64,000 bases of DNA from Mytilus galloprovincialis. Taxonomy: Eukaryota > Mollusca > Bivalvia > Mytilida > Mytilidae. Under the pieces are notes generated by a model. The model made no database searches. It had not been told where the DNA came from and saw only the letters and a program-made list of their open reading frames with translations. The stretch lies in contig NC_134846.1 of the NCBI RefSeq assembly GCF_965363235.1, positions 30,576,218 to 30,640,217 of the forward strand, read 5' to 3'. The translations under genes and the position numbers were made by a program. This document shows positions 10,601 through 22,556 of the stretch, in pieces (position 1 is the first letter of the stretch; each line of letters begins with the position of its first letter).

Positions 10601-13600
10601 GTAAGTTTAGTAAGACCCCTTTTCGGCCCCAAAATATTGCAGTTTTACAAAATTATTAAAATGTAAACGTTTATCTATTTAAATGGAAAGTAGAATACTT
10701 CTGCTACATAGATATGGACTGTTTTGACAATACAATGCATATATATCGATAATAAGTATCCTTAAGTCATTCTAAATTACTGAAATCTTCATTAAATTTT
10801 AGACGGTTTCTGTTTAAAATAGAAGTGGCCGCATTTGTGCTCATTCTTAATATTGAAATGAAAATTGTATTTCATGATTATATATAACATATATAATGAA
10901 GGTTGAGAGTGAACACAGATGCAGCCACTTTCATTTTTGACAAAAACCATCTGAGACGTGACATATTATGGCATATTTGAGATGTATCATATTTCTAGTT
11001 GAATTTGAGCGTCCTAAATGATTAAATCAGTCCAAATCTTTTACATACAATAATTGAATCGACTGAAGTAGACTTTTAAGTGTTTAAAAAGTGTCCAAAA
11101 TATTTCATCGGATAAACCTGAAATTTGTGACCAAAATCGGCCCTTACCGGAAATACTCCTTTATTTAAAAAATGTCAATTTATTAAAAAAAATATCATTG
11201 TTTAATTTTTCTGATATACTTATTTCTTTTATAAATATTAGATTTTCCTAGTAACATCTTATGACTGACCAGGAGTCTTTTAAACACAGTTGACTCATTT
11301 CTTTCAATAAACGATTAACATAGCATTAATTTTACCAATTTTATTGCAACAGAAAGGAAGTGAAGCGATGACCTCAAACATCACAGAAGAAAAAGTTATT
11401 GCTGAAATGCGCATTTGATGCAGTTAAATTGGTGTCGTTATGACGTTTTTTCTACTGGTTCTATACCCTTTCTTGTGACGTCGTAATCCCCGAATGTAAC
11501 ACAAGCTTAGTACTCAGTACTTCGGCACTGGCATGAACATTTTGATATTAGTCTGATTGAGACTTGATTCTCTAAAATTTTTAGAAATCATTATAAAAAA
11601 TGATTTTTTTTCTCTCACTCTGATTCTTTGTCTAGCTTTCGATGCTTTTTGTTTGATCTGCTACTCGTATACAATATTTCCTAAAATTTGAACTACAAAC
11701 GTATATCAGGTTCGTTAGATTTTACTATTAATTGTCTTATACTTGACAGTTGAGATTGCTAGATTAATTTCAAAAAATGTTGTTGATAGAATTGACCTTA
11801 GATAATTCTAAACATACTGGAAGATGCCCGCGAAATCGCGGTACAACTGGGCAAGTATTGAAACAAAGAGGTTTTTTTTTCGCGGACAGTGCGTCGACTG
11901 AGCATGCCCAAAAGTGTATGAGACAGTAACCGTAAACGTTCTCCGACTTTGGATATTTCCTTAAAAAACAAATAGCGTTTTCGATAGAAAAAGGTTGTTT
12001 CAATGACAAATTTAGTAGGTACATAACACTACATTAATTCATACGTCATATCACAAATATTTCCGAATTTGTATGATTTCAGAGGATTTGCGACTTAATG
12101 AAATTGGTCCCTTTTTTTATTAGTATAGAAATAAATTAGGATAGGCTGTACTAATTTGGTCTTCGTTACATTGAGATGTTATAAGTTATAAATATAAAAA
12201 AGTGTTCTACATACCTATATATCATGCATATCCAAATCTAACAAACAATGTTAATGGCTGACGATAATTAAAATTCAAAGCATAGCAGTGGTGCTCAAAC
12301 ATGAAAGCGTTTAGTTTGGTTACTTTCTGAAATGTTAATAAACAAAGTGAGCTATGAGTGATTGCTGACATCACTACAAATACTTTACCTAATCAAACCA
12401 AATGATGTTGGAAGTATTCTTAATATTTCAACTATAGGTCTGGAGCTGATTAGTAGCAATGTGTTTTCTGTTGTATGCGACTGCTAATTTTTTTGTCTTA
12501 CCGTTGCCATTTGGTTCGTTGTAAACTTCCACGCTTGTGATACTGTACATCTGTCCGAGATCTACTACCCAGTAAGGGTTTTGCTGTATATCTGTGTGTT
12601 GTATTGTTTGAAGACTCCCATCAACAGCCATACTCGACGGGAACTGAGGTCTCCATGTTGAGCTTTGATATGTTGATTTTCTATGAGCCACTTCTTTTGG
12701 GATACCTGTTAATGTGTTTCATGGTATCTTTATCTATATGAAATGATATGTTTAACATTTCGAGTTATTAATTATTGAAGGTAAGGAGTGGACACAAGAG
12801 GAAAATCTGTTTATCGTGTTTATAGTTCTTCAAAGTTTTATCTATCGTGTCGGTAAAAAATACTTTATAAATAAAACGTTTGCATGAAATTAGAACAAAC
12901 ACAGTTCAATAGATCAAACACTAAAAATTGTCGGAATGTTAGTTGATTGATGGTGTTAACGCCATTTAAGTAACTGAAGATTGACAGGAAAACTGCCAAG
13001 TCTATACATAAAAAATCGAGTTCAAACACATCTTTCCACATCTGAAGTCTGAACTCACAACATTCTGGCGTATAAACAAAATTTAATCCTTGTATCTATG
13101 ATGAGTTTATTTGCCTATCACCGTTTTTTTTTTTTTTTTTTTTTTTTTTTTGTTAACATTTAAGACCAATTGACCCATAGGTTCATTTGTTTTAAGAATA
13201 TAAGAATGATTTGAAATGAACATACCTAATTCAATTTATGATACTATTGAAGCTTTCGTTTATACTGTTCAGTACCCTTCGGATAATATCACTCCAATAG
13301 CAAAGGACATTATTTGCCACACGTATCTCTATTGGTGGATATTTTGTCCCCAAAGACATCATCCGCCCAGTAGCATTACATGCATGATTTTAGAAAAATC
13401 AAACAGAATACTCCCTCGGACGTCGCCAAGTATAACAATCATATAACCTTACTTTTCCACAGAAACACCAAATACAAAAATAGTGCTTTGAAACACCCTA
13501 GATATATGTCTATGACATAGATTCTTTGATTGTAATGAAATGTAGGATAAATTTCCTACAACTGTCAAATTCAAGGGAATGTTTTTTCGACCATTTTTCA

Positions 13601-14487
13601 TATGGAACCGAATGTGACGTATTATGATTCGATGGTATTACACCTGTATAGATGATATTCTCTAACTGCATAATTTAAAATTTTGAAGATTGTATATCCC
13701 ATCGAACTGGAGATAAAGGATATAAAAGATACAGTTTAGTCTGTCTCATATCTTTACTTATATTTTCCCAATATATTTAGTAACTGAGCATTCCAGCTGC
13801 TTCATATAAGTTTTTTTATATCTTAATTGTTCTTCAATTTCTTTAATGCACTTGTTCTTCTATACATTGGTATCACGTTGTCATTGGAAGAACGTGCTGT
13901 CATGAGTGTTGCATTCAATTAGGAAAATATAATCAAATTTAAGAATGCCTCGCGATCAATGTTATGGATTCGTTTTAAACATACTTTAATTCAATTGCAA
14001 ATTGATAGATGTACACAAGTAAATGTAAGAACAAATTGCCAACAAAACATGGTGGAATATAACATATAAAATATTGCGAAAAATAGATCAATAGTCAGTT
14101 TGCATAATATGTTAAAATCAATCAGAAGCGTCAAAAGTAAGAAGCAAAATTGAATTAGCCATATCTGTTGTAATACCTTTTCGTATTTCCTTACATCCTT
14201 ATAACTTAATCAATTTTACAAGCTTTACATATTTTTGATAAAGTGAGCCTTATATTGTGTTATGTATTTTCGCATTTTGAAACAAAACAATTTACAAAAT
14301 TATACAAACTGTTCCTTATCACAATGTTCATAAACTATTCACCTGTAAATAACTTTTTCTGGATATCTTGTACAATCTCCAAGATCTTCTCAACTTTTGT
14401 TTCCATTTGTTCACACGTACTAGACGCTCAGGGGAAAAGTCCACATAGCAGAGTCAAAAAAAGAATATTCAATTTCTTGTTCAGCAT
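7608..14487 (-). CDS. Secreted FTP/F5-8C (fucolectin-type) lectin gene, three exons, one in-frame TGA
   Basis: Exons on the minus strand are 14487-14343, 12705-12502 and 7816-7608, joined by two phase-1 introns with AG acceptors (TTAACAG, TTAATAG) and GT donors (GTGAAT, GTAAGA). The joined frame gives about 185 residues: signal peptide MLNKKLNILFLTLLCGLFP, a short helix-forming linker (CEQMETKVEKILEIVQ), then one FTP domain from GIPKEVAHRKSTYQSS to YLHMAEVKVNALV. F-type lectin landmarks are present: His in QHTDIQQNPYWVVDLG, GERFRDVDILVG, and the paired cysteines ALCAHY/FDCNRV. The RGDCC part of the fucose motif is replaced by EPNGN, so L-fucose binding is doubtful. Codon 20 is TGA (14430-14428), at the end of the signal peptide; the rest is open. 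It may be a null allele, a recent pseudogene or a sequence error. Translation from Met28 would give a non-secreted form. Confidence 0.85.
8608..9890. mobile_element. 1.3-kb foldback (long inverted repeat) element in lectin intron 2
   Basis: The left arm (about 8608-9064) and right arm (about 9446-9890) are inverted copies of one another. Landmarks are CCGTGTAGAACGCCACATG at 8608 against its complement ending at 9890; CGACTTCCTCCCGTTTCA at about 8891 against TGAAACGGGAGGAAGTCG at about 9599; and TTTTGCAACTCAAGG against CCTTGAGTTGCAAAA at the inner ends. The roughly 380-base spacer has no ORF of note. It is a nonautonomous foldback or MITE-like element. Target-site duplications were not resolved. 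It lies wholly in the intron. Confidence 0.85.
10005..10375 (+). repeat. Dispersed repeat, family A
   Basis: Ordered blocks seen in eight other places here: TTTTCTCGTTTGAATTGTTT, TGGGCTTTGCTCATT, CTATAGTTGTTAATG, and the end block TGGCAATCATACCACATCT. It is noncoding. The upstream part (10005-10200) ends in a T run at about 10174-10188. Confidence 0.7.
11410..11560 (+). repeat. Dispersed repeat, family B fragment
   Basis: It contains TAATCCCCGAATGTAACACA, AGTACTCAGTACTTCGGCAC and TGGCATGAAC, which parallel the CCCCGAGGGTATCAC / CAGTAGTCAGCA / TGACATGAA blocks of the copy at 37.8 kb. Confidence 0.4.
13087..13151 (+). repeat. Family B fragment running into a poly-T tract
   Basis: TTGTATCTATGATGAGTTTA is the central block of family B. 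It is followed by 28 consecutive T (13124-13151). Confidence 0.5.
13690..13775 (+). mobile_element. Small Penelope-like element fragment
   Basis: CTGGAGATAAAGGATATAAA followed by AGATACAGTTTAGTCTG parallels 18240-18300 of the larger copy (part of the RT C-terminal side). Too short to say more. Confidence 0.5.
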
Positions 14488-15129
14488 TTTGAAGACAGCA
14501 TTAAGGTGACAGTATTTTTTTAATCATTATTAAAAACAGCGTAAATTATAAATCAATAACCTTGACATTGTCAGAAAACATGTGGTTTCAGCTAATACAT
14601 GTGCATGTAACTACCACAATCACGCCTTAAAGTATATAATCTTTATTCAGCTAAAATATTCTAATTTTTATCTAACGTATCAATTGCTCTATTGACAATC
14701 AGTTCATACCAATCAGTATCGTCAAATCGATTGAGCGATTTAGTTATTACCAGAAAATCTTATTTTGGTTCATAGTAAATACCAGTAAAGCGTATTTTCG
14801 TAAAAGTTTGTACCAGAATAACGTCGTTTACCTAATAGTTAATACCAATTAGACGTTATTTGTCTCGTAGTATATACAATTAAAAATGTAAAGTCACAAA
14901 AATATTGAAATTCAAAACGGAATGTCCTTAATCTAATGGCAAAATCAAGTTCAACCACACTAAACGAATGCACAACAACTGTCACATTCCTGAATTAGTT
15001 CGGGCATTTTCTTATGTAGAAAATAGTGGACTGTATCTGGTTTTATAACTAGCTAAACCTTTTACTTCTATGACAGTCGCTTACAATCCCATAACATTGA
15101 CAACGATTTGTGAATAAAAAAAAGACACA

Positions 15130-15600
15130 ATAGGCAAAAATGTCAAAAACATGGGTACAACAGTCAATATTGTGATATCCCAATCATCACATAAGAAAAT
15201 AAATATACAAACAAAAATATTACCATGGCACAATAACACAATGACGGGATGTACAATTACAGATTCACATCATATGTAACATGCATATAGACAAGGAATA
15301 TGAGCAAACATGAAAGACAAAATACAAACATTATCAGAGAACAATAACACAATAACGGAATGATTAAGTGCAGATTCACGTCATATGTAAACAAATATGG
15401 CCAATAAGACAATTCCCCACAAGAGACCAAATGACACAAAAATTAACAGCTATATCTCATCGTACCGGCTTCAGCCATTAGCAAAGCCCATACACGCAAA
15501 TCAGCAAAATTGAAAGACAAGAATACAAAACTTATCATAGAACAATAACACAATGACGGGTTGTATAAGTACAGAGCCACGTCAAATGGATACCACAAAA
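15130..15600. repeat. Repeat cluster with three copies of an AACAATAACACAATGACGG block
   Basis: The block CAATAACACAATGACGGG with its follow-on (TACAGATTCACRTCATATG or a variant) occurs near 15230, 15345 and 15545. Between copies 2 and 3 lies a minus-strand family A segment (about 15395-15500, CAATTCCCCACAAGAGACCA and AGCCATTAGCAAAGCCCAT). Noncoding. Confidence 0.55.
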
Positions 15601-15959
15601 ACAAATCAAACAGTAAAAGTAATATTCTTAAAGAGAAATAAACGAATACTATAACACGTTATTCAGATGATACACAACGTCCGAGTAATTGCTGCATGCT
15701 TTTGAAAACCCAATAAGTTGGGAAATGTATAATCAATATCCAGGTGAAGTTGGTATAATGCTAAGGTGAGGGAAATTGATAATTTCAAATTAAAATCTCT
15801 CGTTTGTCATAAATTCTGGTACTGAGATGAAGCGGAGGAAGACGTGTCTGTTGTTGTTTTTTTTTTTAATTTCTAGTTCTGGGGGATATAGTAATGGAAC
15901 CCAATCAGAAAAATAAAGTTTGATTGTTTATGATCAAATTGAATATATCTGAATGTGAA

Positions 15960-16205
15960 ATTAAATAGGGTTGCTTCTTTCATCTTCTCATAAGTTCCCG
16001 CAGAACATAATAATATATCGGAAAGAAAAGCCGCGCAGTCTGTTCCCATTGGAATGCCAACAATTTATTGAAATGTTTTTTGTCAATCTTATTGACAATT
16101 CTTTAGTCGAACATGCAGATGAGCCGGCAATGTACCGTTGATTTTTGTCTTGAATTTTATTCTTATCAACAATTTGGGAACAAATGCAATGTTTAAGATG
16201 CACAT
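15960..16205 (-). mobile_element. Internally deleted Penelope-like RT fragment
   Basis: On the minus strand the frame reads QRYIAGSSACSTKELS and soon after, following a frame change, GIPMGTDCAAFLSD. These two blocks lie well over 150 residues apart in the copy at 17.4-18.2 kb, so the segment between them, which includes the FDFSSLYTN motif, is missing. Confidence 0.7.
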
Positions 16206-17379
16206 AGATCTTGGTGCGTGACAGAGTTTCTTTAAAGCCTCTAGTTTACATTACTAGGTCGATCCCGCTGATGTTGGAAAATCATCTGGAAAATTTATGG
16301 AAAATGTTAAAAAGCACAAATTTCTGATTTTTTTATTTATTCAAATTTTGTTAATGATAAAGAAATTAAGGTTTCATCTACCGAGGAAAGGTTAATTTTA
16401 ATTTTGGTTATTATTTTGAGTTCTTTTTTTTTTTGTCATATAGCTTTTAAATGTTTCTGTTTTGAGACATCTTGGCTTCTAATATTCTGCTTTCAGCGTT
16501 TTATTATGAAGGTAAATGCAGAAAAGCGCTTTCAACTACTGATTTTTGTAAAGAATGGTTTTCATTTATGCGATCTCATCGTTCCCAAATTAACTTTTTT
16601 TAACTAATCATGCTGTTCAGCATATATGCCTAAACGAAAAGGTTCTGTTTATAAAGCATATGTCACTCCGTTATTTATACATGATTTTAAATGAGCGTCT
16701 GCAAACACTTAAATTCTATTTTACAAAGTTATAGTAATGCTGTAAAAAAAGAAGCACAAATAGAAAAACTTAAACAAGTTTTTTTTAATAATACCAAACA
16801 ATATACATGCAACCGTACACAATATTACATAACTATATCATAAAAAAAATTGCTATTGAAAACGAGTCATTCAAGAATCATTCTATCCTATCTTATCGCT
16901 ATTGAATCATTGAGGAAATAATTCAGAACTGTAGTGTTCGGTTTCTTTTTTGTAACGTGGCTGTTCCCTATACAACTCGATTTAATTATTAGTTGATTAT
17001 TATTGTTTGACTATAATATATATTTAGATTAAGGTCTGTTAACAACACTAAGTAGTAGGGTTTTTAAGAAGTGTAAGAAAAAGATTTGTGAGGTGATTAA
17101 ACTTCAATATCAGGTTTGTCATGTTTTGTCATCTTAATGTAGATATTCAGTTTTGTTAATGTAAACATACATTTATTTTTAGTCCCTTTAGCTGTGATAA
17201 TTTTTATGTTTATGTAGTGGGTAGAGCACTAAGAAAGTCCGGGAACAATGTACAGTGCAACAGTTTTGCAAACAAATATTTTAACAAGTGTCTATCATTG
17301 CTTTTAAATGCTGAAGACATTTTTTTATCATTTTTTTTGCGGACACCAAAGCATTAGTTGTGAGTCTTTTGGAAAGGGA

Positions 17380-18965
17380 CCGTAGTTTAGGTGCGTTTGT
17401 TTTTATGAAACTCTTGTTTGACACTTACCAAAGAGGAAATCCTGGATAAGCCTATGTCTGTTCTATGTTCCTTTGGAATTTCAACCAAAGATGATGAACT
17501 GGATCTTCCATCACTGTTTTGGACACCTAAACTGCATAAGTGTCCTTACAAACAACGGTATATTGCTGGATCTTCCAAATGCTCTACGAAACCTCTTCCT
17601 AAATTATTAAAATATATTTTATCAGCAAACAAAGACGGGCTTCAAAGTGATTGTGAAACTACCTATTCCAGAGGTGGCATGAATCAGATGTGGATACTTA
17701 AAAATTCCAAAGATCTTTTAGAGTACATACACTCTAACTCTCTTTCATCTTGTAATAGTATTAAAACATTTGACTTTTCTTCACTGTATACAAATATTCC
17801 ACATTCCAAACTAAAAGACAAATTGAAAGAGTTGGTATTGCTTTGTTTTATAAAAAAGAATGGCCAACGAAGATACAAGTATCTTGTCTTAGGAAGAGAT
17901 AAATTCTACTTTGTAAAGGATCACTCTGATTCAAACAAAAAATTCTCTGAAACTGACATTATCAAGATGCTTGATTTCTTGATTGACAACATATTTTTTA
18001 CGTTCGGAGGAAGTGTTTTCAACAGACTATCGGCATTCCATTGGGAACGAATTGTGTCCCTCTTTTTGTCGACTTGTTTCTTTATTATTATGAGGCTGAC
18101 TTCATACAGGAACTTCTTCGGAAGAAAGATAAGAAGTTAGCAATATACTTTAACTCTACTTTCCGCTATATAGATGATGTTCTTTCACTAAATAATTCAA
18201 AATTTGGTGACTATGTCGAACGCAACTATCCCATTTAACTAGAGATAAAGGATACAACAGATACAGTTAAGTCGGCCTCATATCTTGACTTACATCTAGA
18301 AATTGACAATGATGGTCGATTGAAAACAAAACTTTACGACAAAAGAGATGATTTCAGCTTTCCAAATGTGAACTTGTCATTTCTAAGTAGCAACATTCCA
18401 GCAGCACCTGCATACGGAGTATATATCTCCCAATTGATACGATATTCCCGTGCTTGCATTTCCTATCGTGATTTTCTTGATACATGGGATAGAGGGTTGT
18501 TGCTCACAAGGAAGCTACTAAATCAAGAGTTCTAATTGGTGAAGTTGAAATCATCTCTTCGTAAATTTTACGGACACCATCACGAGTTGGTTGACCGTTC
18601 TGGAATAACCGTGTCACAAATGATATCTGATATATTCCTTACGTCGTAACTACAATCCACTTCCCTTTCATAAATGTGACCTACTGAATTAGACTATTTT
18701 TCATAAGCAACACGACGGGTGCCATATGTGTAGCAGGATCTGCCTCCTCTTCAGGAGCACCTGAGATCACCCCTAGTTTTTGATGGGGTTCGTTTTGTTT
18801 ATTCCTTAGTTTTCTATGTTGTGTCATGTGTACTATTGTTTGTCTGTTTGTCCTTTTCATTTTTAGCCATGGCGTTGTCAGTTTATTTTCGATTTATGAG
18901 TTTGACTGTCCCTCTTGTATCTTTCGTTACTCTTTTGTTGTAATGAATTTTGATTTTTGTTGAAT
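17380..18965 (+). mobile_element. Penelope-like retroelement, RT region and 3' tail, broken
   Basis: The longest open part (17418-18140, 240 residues) begins before LFWTPKLHKCPYKQRYIAGS and contains the RT palm motif FDFSSLYTNIPHSKL. The frame then shifts and continues as GIPMGTNCVPLF, LFLYYYEADFIQEL and the catalytic FRYIDDVLSLNNSKF (near 18160-18195). After another break comes YLDLHLEIDNDGRLKTKLYD and GVYISQLIRYSRACISYRDF, ending about 18535. A noncoding tail with GCCATGGCGTTGTCAGTTTA follows to about 18965. The RxIDD box and the absence of an LTR, integrase or protease fit a Penelope-like or related non-LTR RT. The 5' part and any GIY-YIG domain are not visible. At least two frame breaks make it inactive. 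Confidence 0.75.
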
Positions 18966-18984
18966 TTTGAATTTTGAATTCTGA

Positions 18985-19130
18985 AATATGAGAAACCATC
19001 ACCGTATAGTAATCTATGATAAGACCTGAGTTGACAAACAAAGGTATTTTACCATATCGTTTAAAAAACAGATGTCAAATTAGATTCAATAAAAAAATTA
19101 TGATGAGTTAATACAGAAGTTTCGGTTGAG
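18985..19130 (+). repeat. Direct repeat, copy 1 (partner at 24190-24335)
   Basis: Shared blocks with the partner are ACCGTATAGTAATCTATGA (partner ACCGTATAGTTATCTATGA), TATTTTACCATAT, ACAGATGTCAAAT and GAAGTTTCGG. Each copy also follows a Penelope-like tail, so the pair brackets the palindrome. Confidence 0.75.
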
Positions 19131-19849
19131 AAAGAACTTGTGTATTAGTCCAGCGGCTACAAGCATATTTCAGACGAATTGTGCACATCCTGCTACAAGC
19201 ATGAAATTTGGCATAGACCTTCCTTAACTATGATTCTTTTATGTCAGATAGGGAGGCATTTGAAAAATATGTCTCACTTCCGGTAAAATTCAAAATGGTG
19301 GACATCATACTTAAATCGGCCCAATATCAAAGGCTAGTGTGTGAAAAGGTAGTATTATCATGCTGCTTTAATAATATTTGGTACAAACTTTTGTTATGTA
19401 CTATTTTTGGATATATTTTATAGATTAGATGTCTTTAAAAACCTAAAATCCAACATGGCGGACATTGTACTAAAATAAGCTTATTTTTTAGGGTTGGTGA
19501 TTGAAATGTGTTTTAACGTATTGCTACTATCATTAAATTGTGCAGGAACCTTTATTTGATGCTTATAAGGGATACAATGCATAAGACATATGTTTTAAAA
19601 ACCCTTACTTCCGGTTATATTCAAAATGGCGGACATTTTTTATTTTATATTCAACTTCTTTTCAAATGAAGAAAGTGGGTTTTTTTTGTGGTGGTCATTA
19701 AATATTTGGCTTTAAGTTATTCTCTAAACCACTAATTCTGTTTTTGATATTTATATACAAAGTTAACTCTTCCGGTAAAAAAAACCAATATGCTGTAAAT
19801 GTCAAAGATGAGTTCTCAATAAAAACATGTTAATTCCCAGTCACCACCA

Positions 19850-20710
19850 CTTGCACACGACGCAGGGCATGGGAGACTTAATTTTCCAAATTAACAACAA
19901 CCGCGGCCACCTTTCTTACATCTACAATGTGCAAGCTTCTGACAAAATGATGAGGCCTCAGAAAGAGTTTTTTTCAAAGTGATCCTCTTTGTCCCTTCGT
20001 CATCCATTAGCGCCTGGACTGGGTAGAATAAGAGCTAATTTCAAGCTCGTCCCCTTAACACGTGTCTTAGTGTATTGTACGTTTTGCATGCTGGAAAAGA
20101 CTAGACTAAGTTGAGCCTTCCCTTTTGCGTAAATAGTTATTTCTTGCTTTGTTAACCATACTTACCCCATCTGATAAGTTTGTGCGATTTTACAGTAAAC
20201 ACCGGTGATTTAGTCGAAACAATTATCATTCTTTATATTAAAGTCACATCTTCAAATGCCATTAATGTCTCCCACGCAGTTCTCCCCTTTTTCAGGCAAA
20301 CAAAGAACGGTATCACAACCGGTAAATACATGGATCACAATATGTGTGTTTGATCACTCATCGCTAGTGCATTTGAAAAGTCATTGATAGATATTTATCC
20401 AAAGCTTTTCCCCCTCCTAAACACAATCCATAGTTCGTCTACCCCTATGTCACTGAATAGCGAAACAGTAATGACAGCATCACCAGTAACGACTGTTCGA
20501 ATAATGACTCGTTTCGGTTCGTGTTTCACTGCATCAGACACGTGCACCATGATTCTAGTGTCAGCCTATTAATGTGAATATAGTGCTTAACTTGAAATAC
20601 ATCACGTGGTGATTAAGATAGAATATCCTGAACATGTGTTGCTACAACTACCATATGCATCCAAGACTTCATCCACTTTTGTAAGTTTCACGGTGTTTTA
20701 AGGTAAGGGC
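19850..20710 (-). pseudogene. Mobile-element ORF remnant, left arm of palindrome
   Basis: Minus-strand pieces read TRIMVHVSDAVKHEPKRVII, VSLFSDIGVDELW and, further on, a cysteine-rich tail (LAHCRCKKGGRG). These resemble a family found repeatedly in cnidarian, mollusc and fish genomes with ADTR..H..DA, RTVDTDVVVxAV and C.CKK..C...CKC.K blocks. I do not know an agreed superfamily for it. The copy is decayed, with many breaks, and is shortened relative to the right arm. Confidence 0.6.
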
Positions 20711-20739
20711 ATAATACTCTATCATCATACTCGCTATGA

Positions 20740-21890
20740 AACACCTTGAAACTGTAACAACAGTGGATGTAGTCTCGGATGCATATATAGACAATACTGG
20801 TAGTTTGAAGGCTGCTACAAGAAACAAGAGCTACATTAAGGGGAAAGGGAATACATAGACGAATCCAGCGTCAAAACAAATTTCTCAAAATTGGCAAAGT
20901 TTTCTGAGAGATGACGACATTAAGAAAGCTTTTTAGCTTTTATTCACAGAAGCTTGCTCAATAGATTTTGAGGAAGTTGTAACAACAAGTGCTCAGGGTG
21001 TTTTGTGTTATCCACCACATGATGGTGTTTCAAGTTTAGCCCCATGTTAACATGAAGAGGCTTATACTAGAATCAAGATACGTGTGTCTGATGCAGTGAT
21101 ACACAGATTTAACTGAGTCATGACTAGAACAGTCGATACTGATGTTGCTGTCATTGCTGTTTCGTTATTCCGTGACATAGGGCAGAAGAACTTTGGCTTA
21201 CATTTGGAAGTGAGAAAAGCTTTAGATATACATGTATATCTATCCATAACCTTTCAAATGCACGTTTACTTGAAAGGCAACTTCGTTGTTGACATGGATG
21301 GCGATTAAAGATATGACTTTGTGATTTAGAATGATGATTGATCAGCCATCATCACCAGATATGGATTTAATAATGTCATTGATAAAACGATACGTGGTTT
21401 TGTAGTAAGATCGAACAAACTTATCAGATGGGGTTTACGAATCAAGAAAACATGTTTTTAGAAGAGGAAAGACTTATTGGTGCTATATGAACGACTCGGT
21501 CTAGTGTTTTTCAGCATGTAAAACGTGGAATATACTATGGCAGGTGTGGATGAGTAACAGGCTTGGAAATTTTTCCTATACTAACTAGTTCAGATGCTTA
21601 TGAGGCTGTTTGAATGACTCGGTCTAGTTTTTTTTCAGCATGTAAAACGTGCAATATTATATACCATGGCGGGTGTGGATGAGTACAATGCTTGGAATTG
21701 GTTCCTATGCTTACTAGTCCAGACGCTTATGAATGGAGAACGAAAAATATGATATATTGGAAACCTTTTGGACAACTCTTTTTGAGGCCTCTTCACCTTA
21801 TCAGGAGCTTGTACATTATTGATGTAAGAAACAATACCACGGTCTTTGTAAATGAGGAAAAACAGCTCTCCGATTGGGAATAAACATGTA
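20740..21890 (+). pseudogene. Mobile-element ORF remnant, right arm of palindrome
   Basis: This is the mirror copy of the left arm and the fuller one. Pieces read TVDVVSDAYIDNTGSLKAAT, then TRTVDTDVAVIAVSLFRDIG (about 21122-21182), then a HVKR...GVD..SPDAY stretch and a CCKKQYHGLCKCRK tail near 21790-21860. A stretch of about 125 bases is tandemly duplicated inside it (21485-21740, with TGAACGACTCGGTCTAGT as the repeated start). The family is the same as the left arm. It has many breaks and no function is expected. Confidence 0.65.
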
Positions 21891-22049
21891 TATGCGGCCA
21901 TAAATCAGTAATTTTAAAGATGTTTTAGTACTTTTATTTTAATCAATCTACCCAAAACCTCTGAATCGAATATATGGACTGAGGATTCATCTTTGAAATT
22001 TATGCGATTTTGTTTTATTTACCGGAAGTGTTAACTTTGTATTTAAACA

Positions 22050-22330
22050 TTAACTATATAGAGATAGGAAAATGCGGTGTGAGTGCCAATGAGACAACTC
22101 TCAATCCAAATAACAATTTAAATAAAGTAAACCATTATAGGTCAATGTACGGCCTTCAACATGGAGCCTTGGCTCACACCGAACAACAAGCTATAAAGGG
22201 CCCCAAAATTACTAGTGTAAAACCATTCAAACGGGAAAACCAACGGTCTCATCTATATAAAATAAAAAAAACGAGAAACGAGAAACACGTATAAATAACA
22301 TAAACAAACGACAACTACTGTACATCAGAT
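22050..22330 (-). repeat. Dispersed repeat, family A, best-preserved minus-strand copy
   Basis: The ordered blocks TGAGTGCCAATGAGACAACT, GGTCAATGTACGGCCTTCAA, GAGCCTTGGCTCACACCGAA and AACCATTCAAACGGGAAAAC are present. Their complements are seen at 63515-63725. It is inserted in the right arm of the palindrome. Confidence 0.8.
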
Positions 22331-22360
22331 TCCTGACTTAGGACAGGTGCAAACATTTGC

Positions 22361-22556
22361 AGAACAGAATAAGTGTTACATTAACTATAGAATAGAATAA
22401 GTGGTTACATTAACTATAGGACAGAATAAGTGGTTACATTAACTATAGAACAGAATAAGTGGTTACATTAACTACTAGTATAGAACAGAATAAGTGGTTA
22501 CATTAACTATAGAACAGAATATGTGGTTACATTAACTATAGAATAGAATAAGTGGT
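22361..22556. repeat. Minisatellite, about 31-base unit, seven copies
   Basis: The unit AGAACAGAATAAGTGG-TTACATTAACTAT is repeated head to tail about seven times with few changes. It lies at the outer end of the family A copy. Confidence 0.9.

Noticed and set aside
14428-14430. Selenocysteine codon in the lectin
   Set aside because: Position is in a signal peptide, the family has no selenoproteins known to me, and no SECIS-like element was noticed.
17684-17878. Minus-strand ORF within the RT copy
   Set aside because: Antisense shadow of the RT coding frame.
22361-22556. CRISPR array
   Set aside because: The whole unit repeats with no unique spacers, and the context is eukaryotic; it is a minisatellite.
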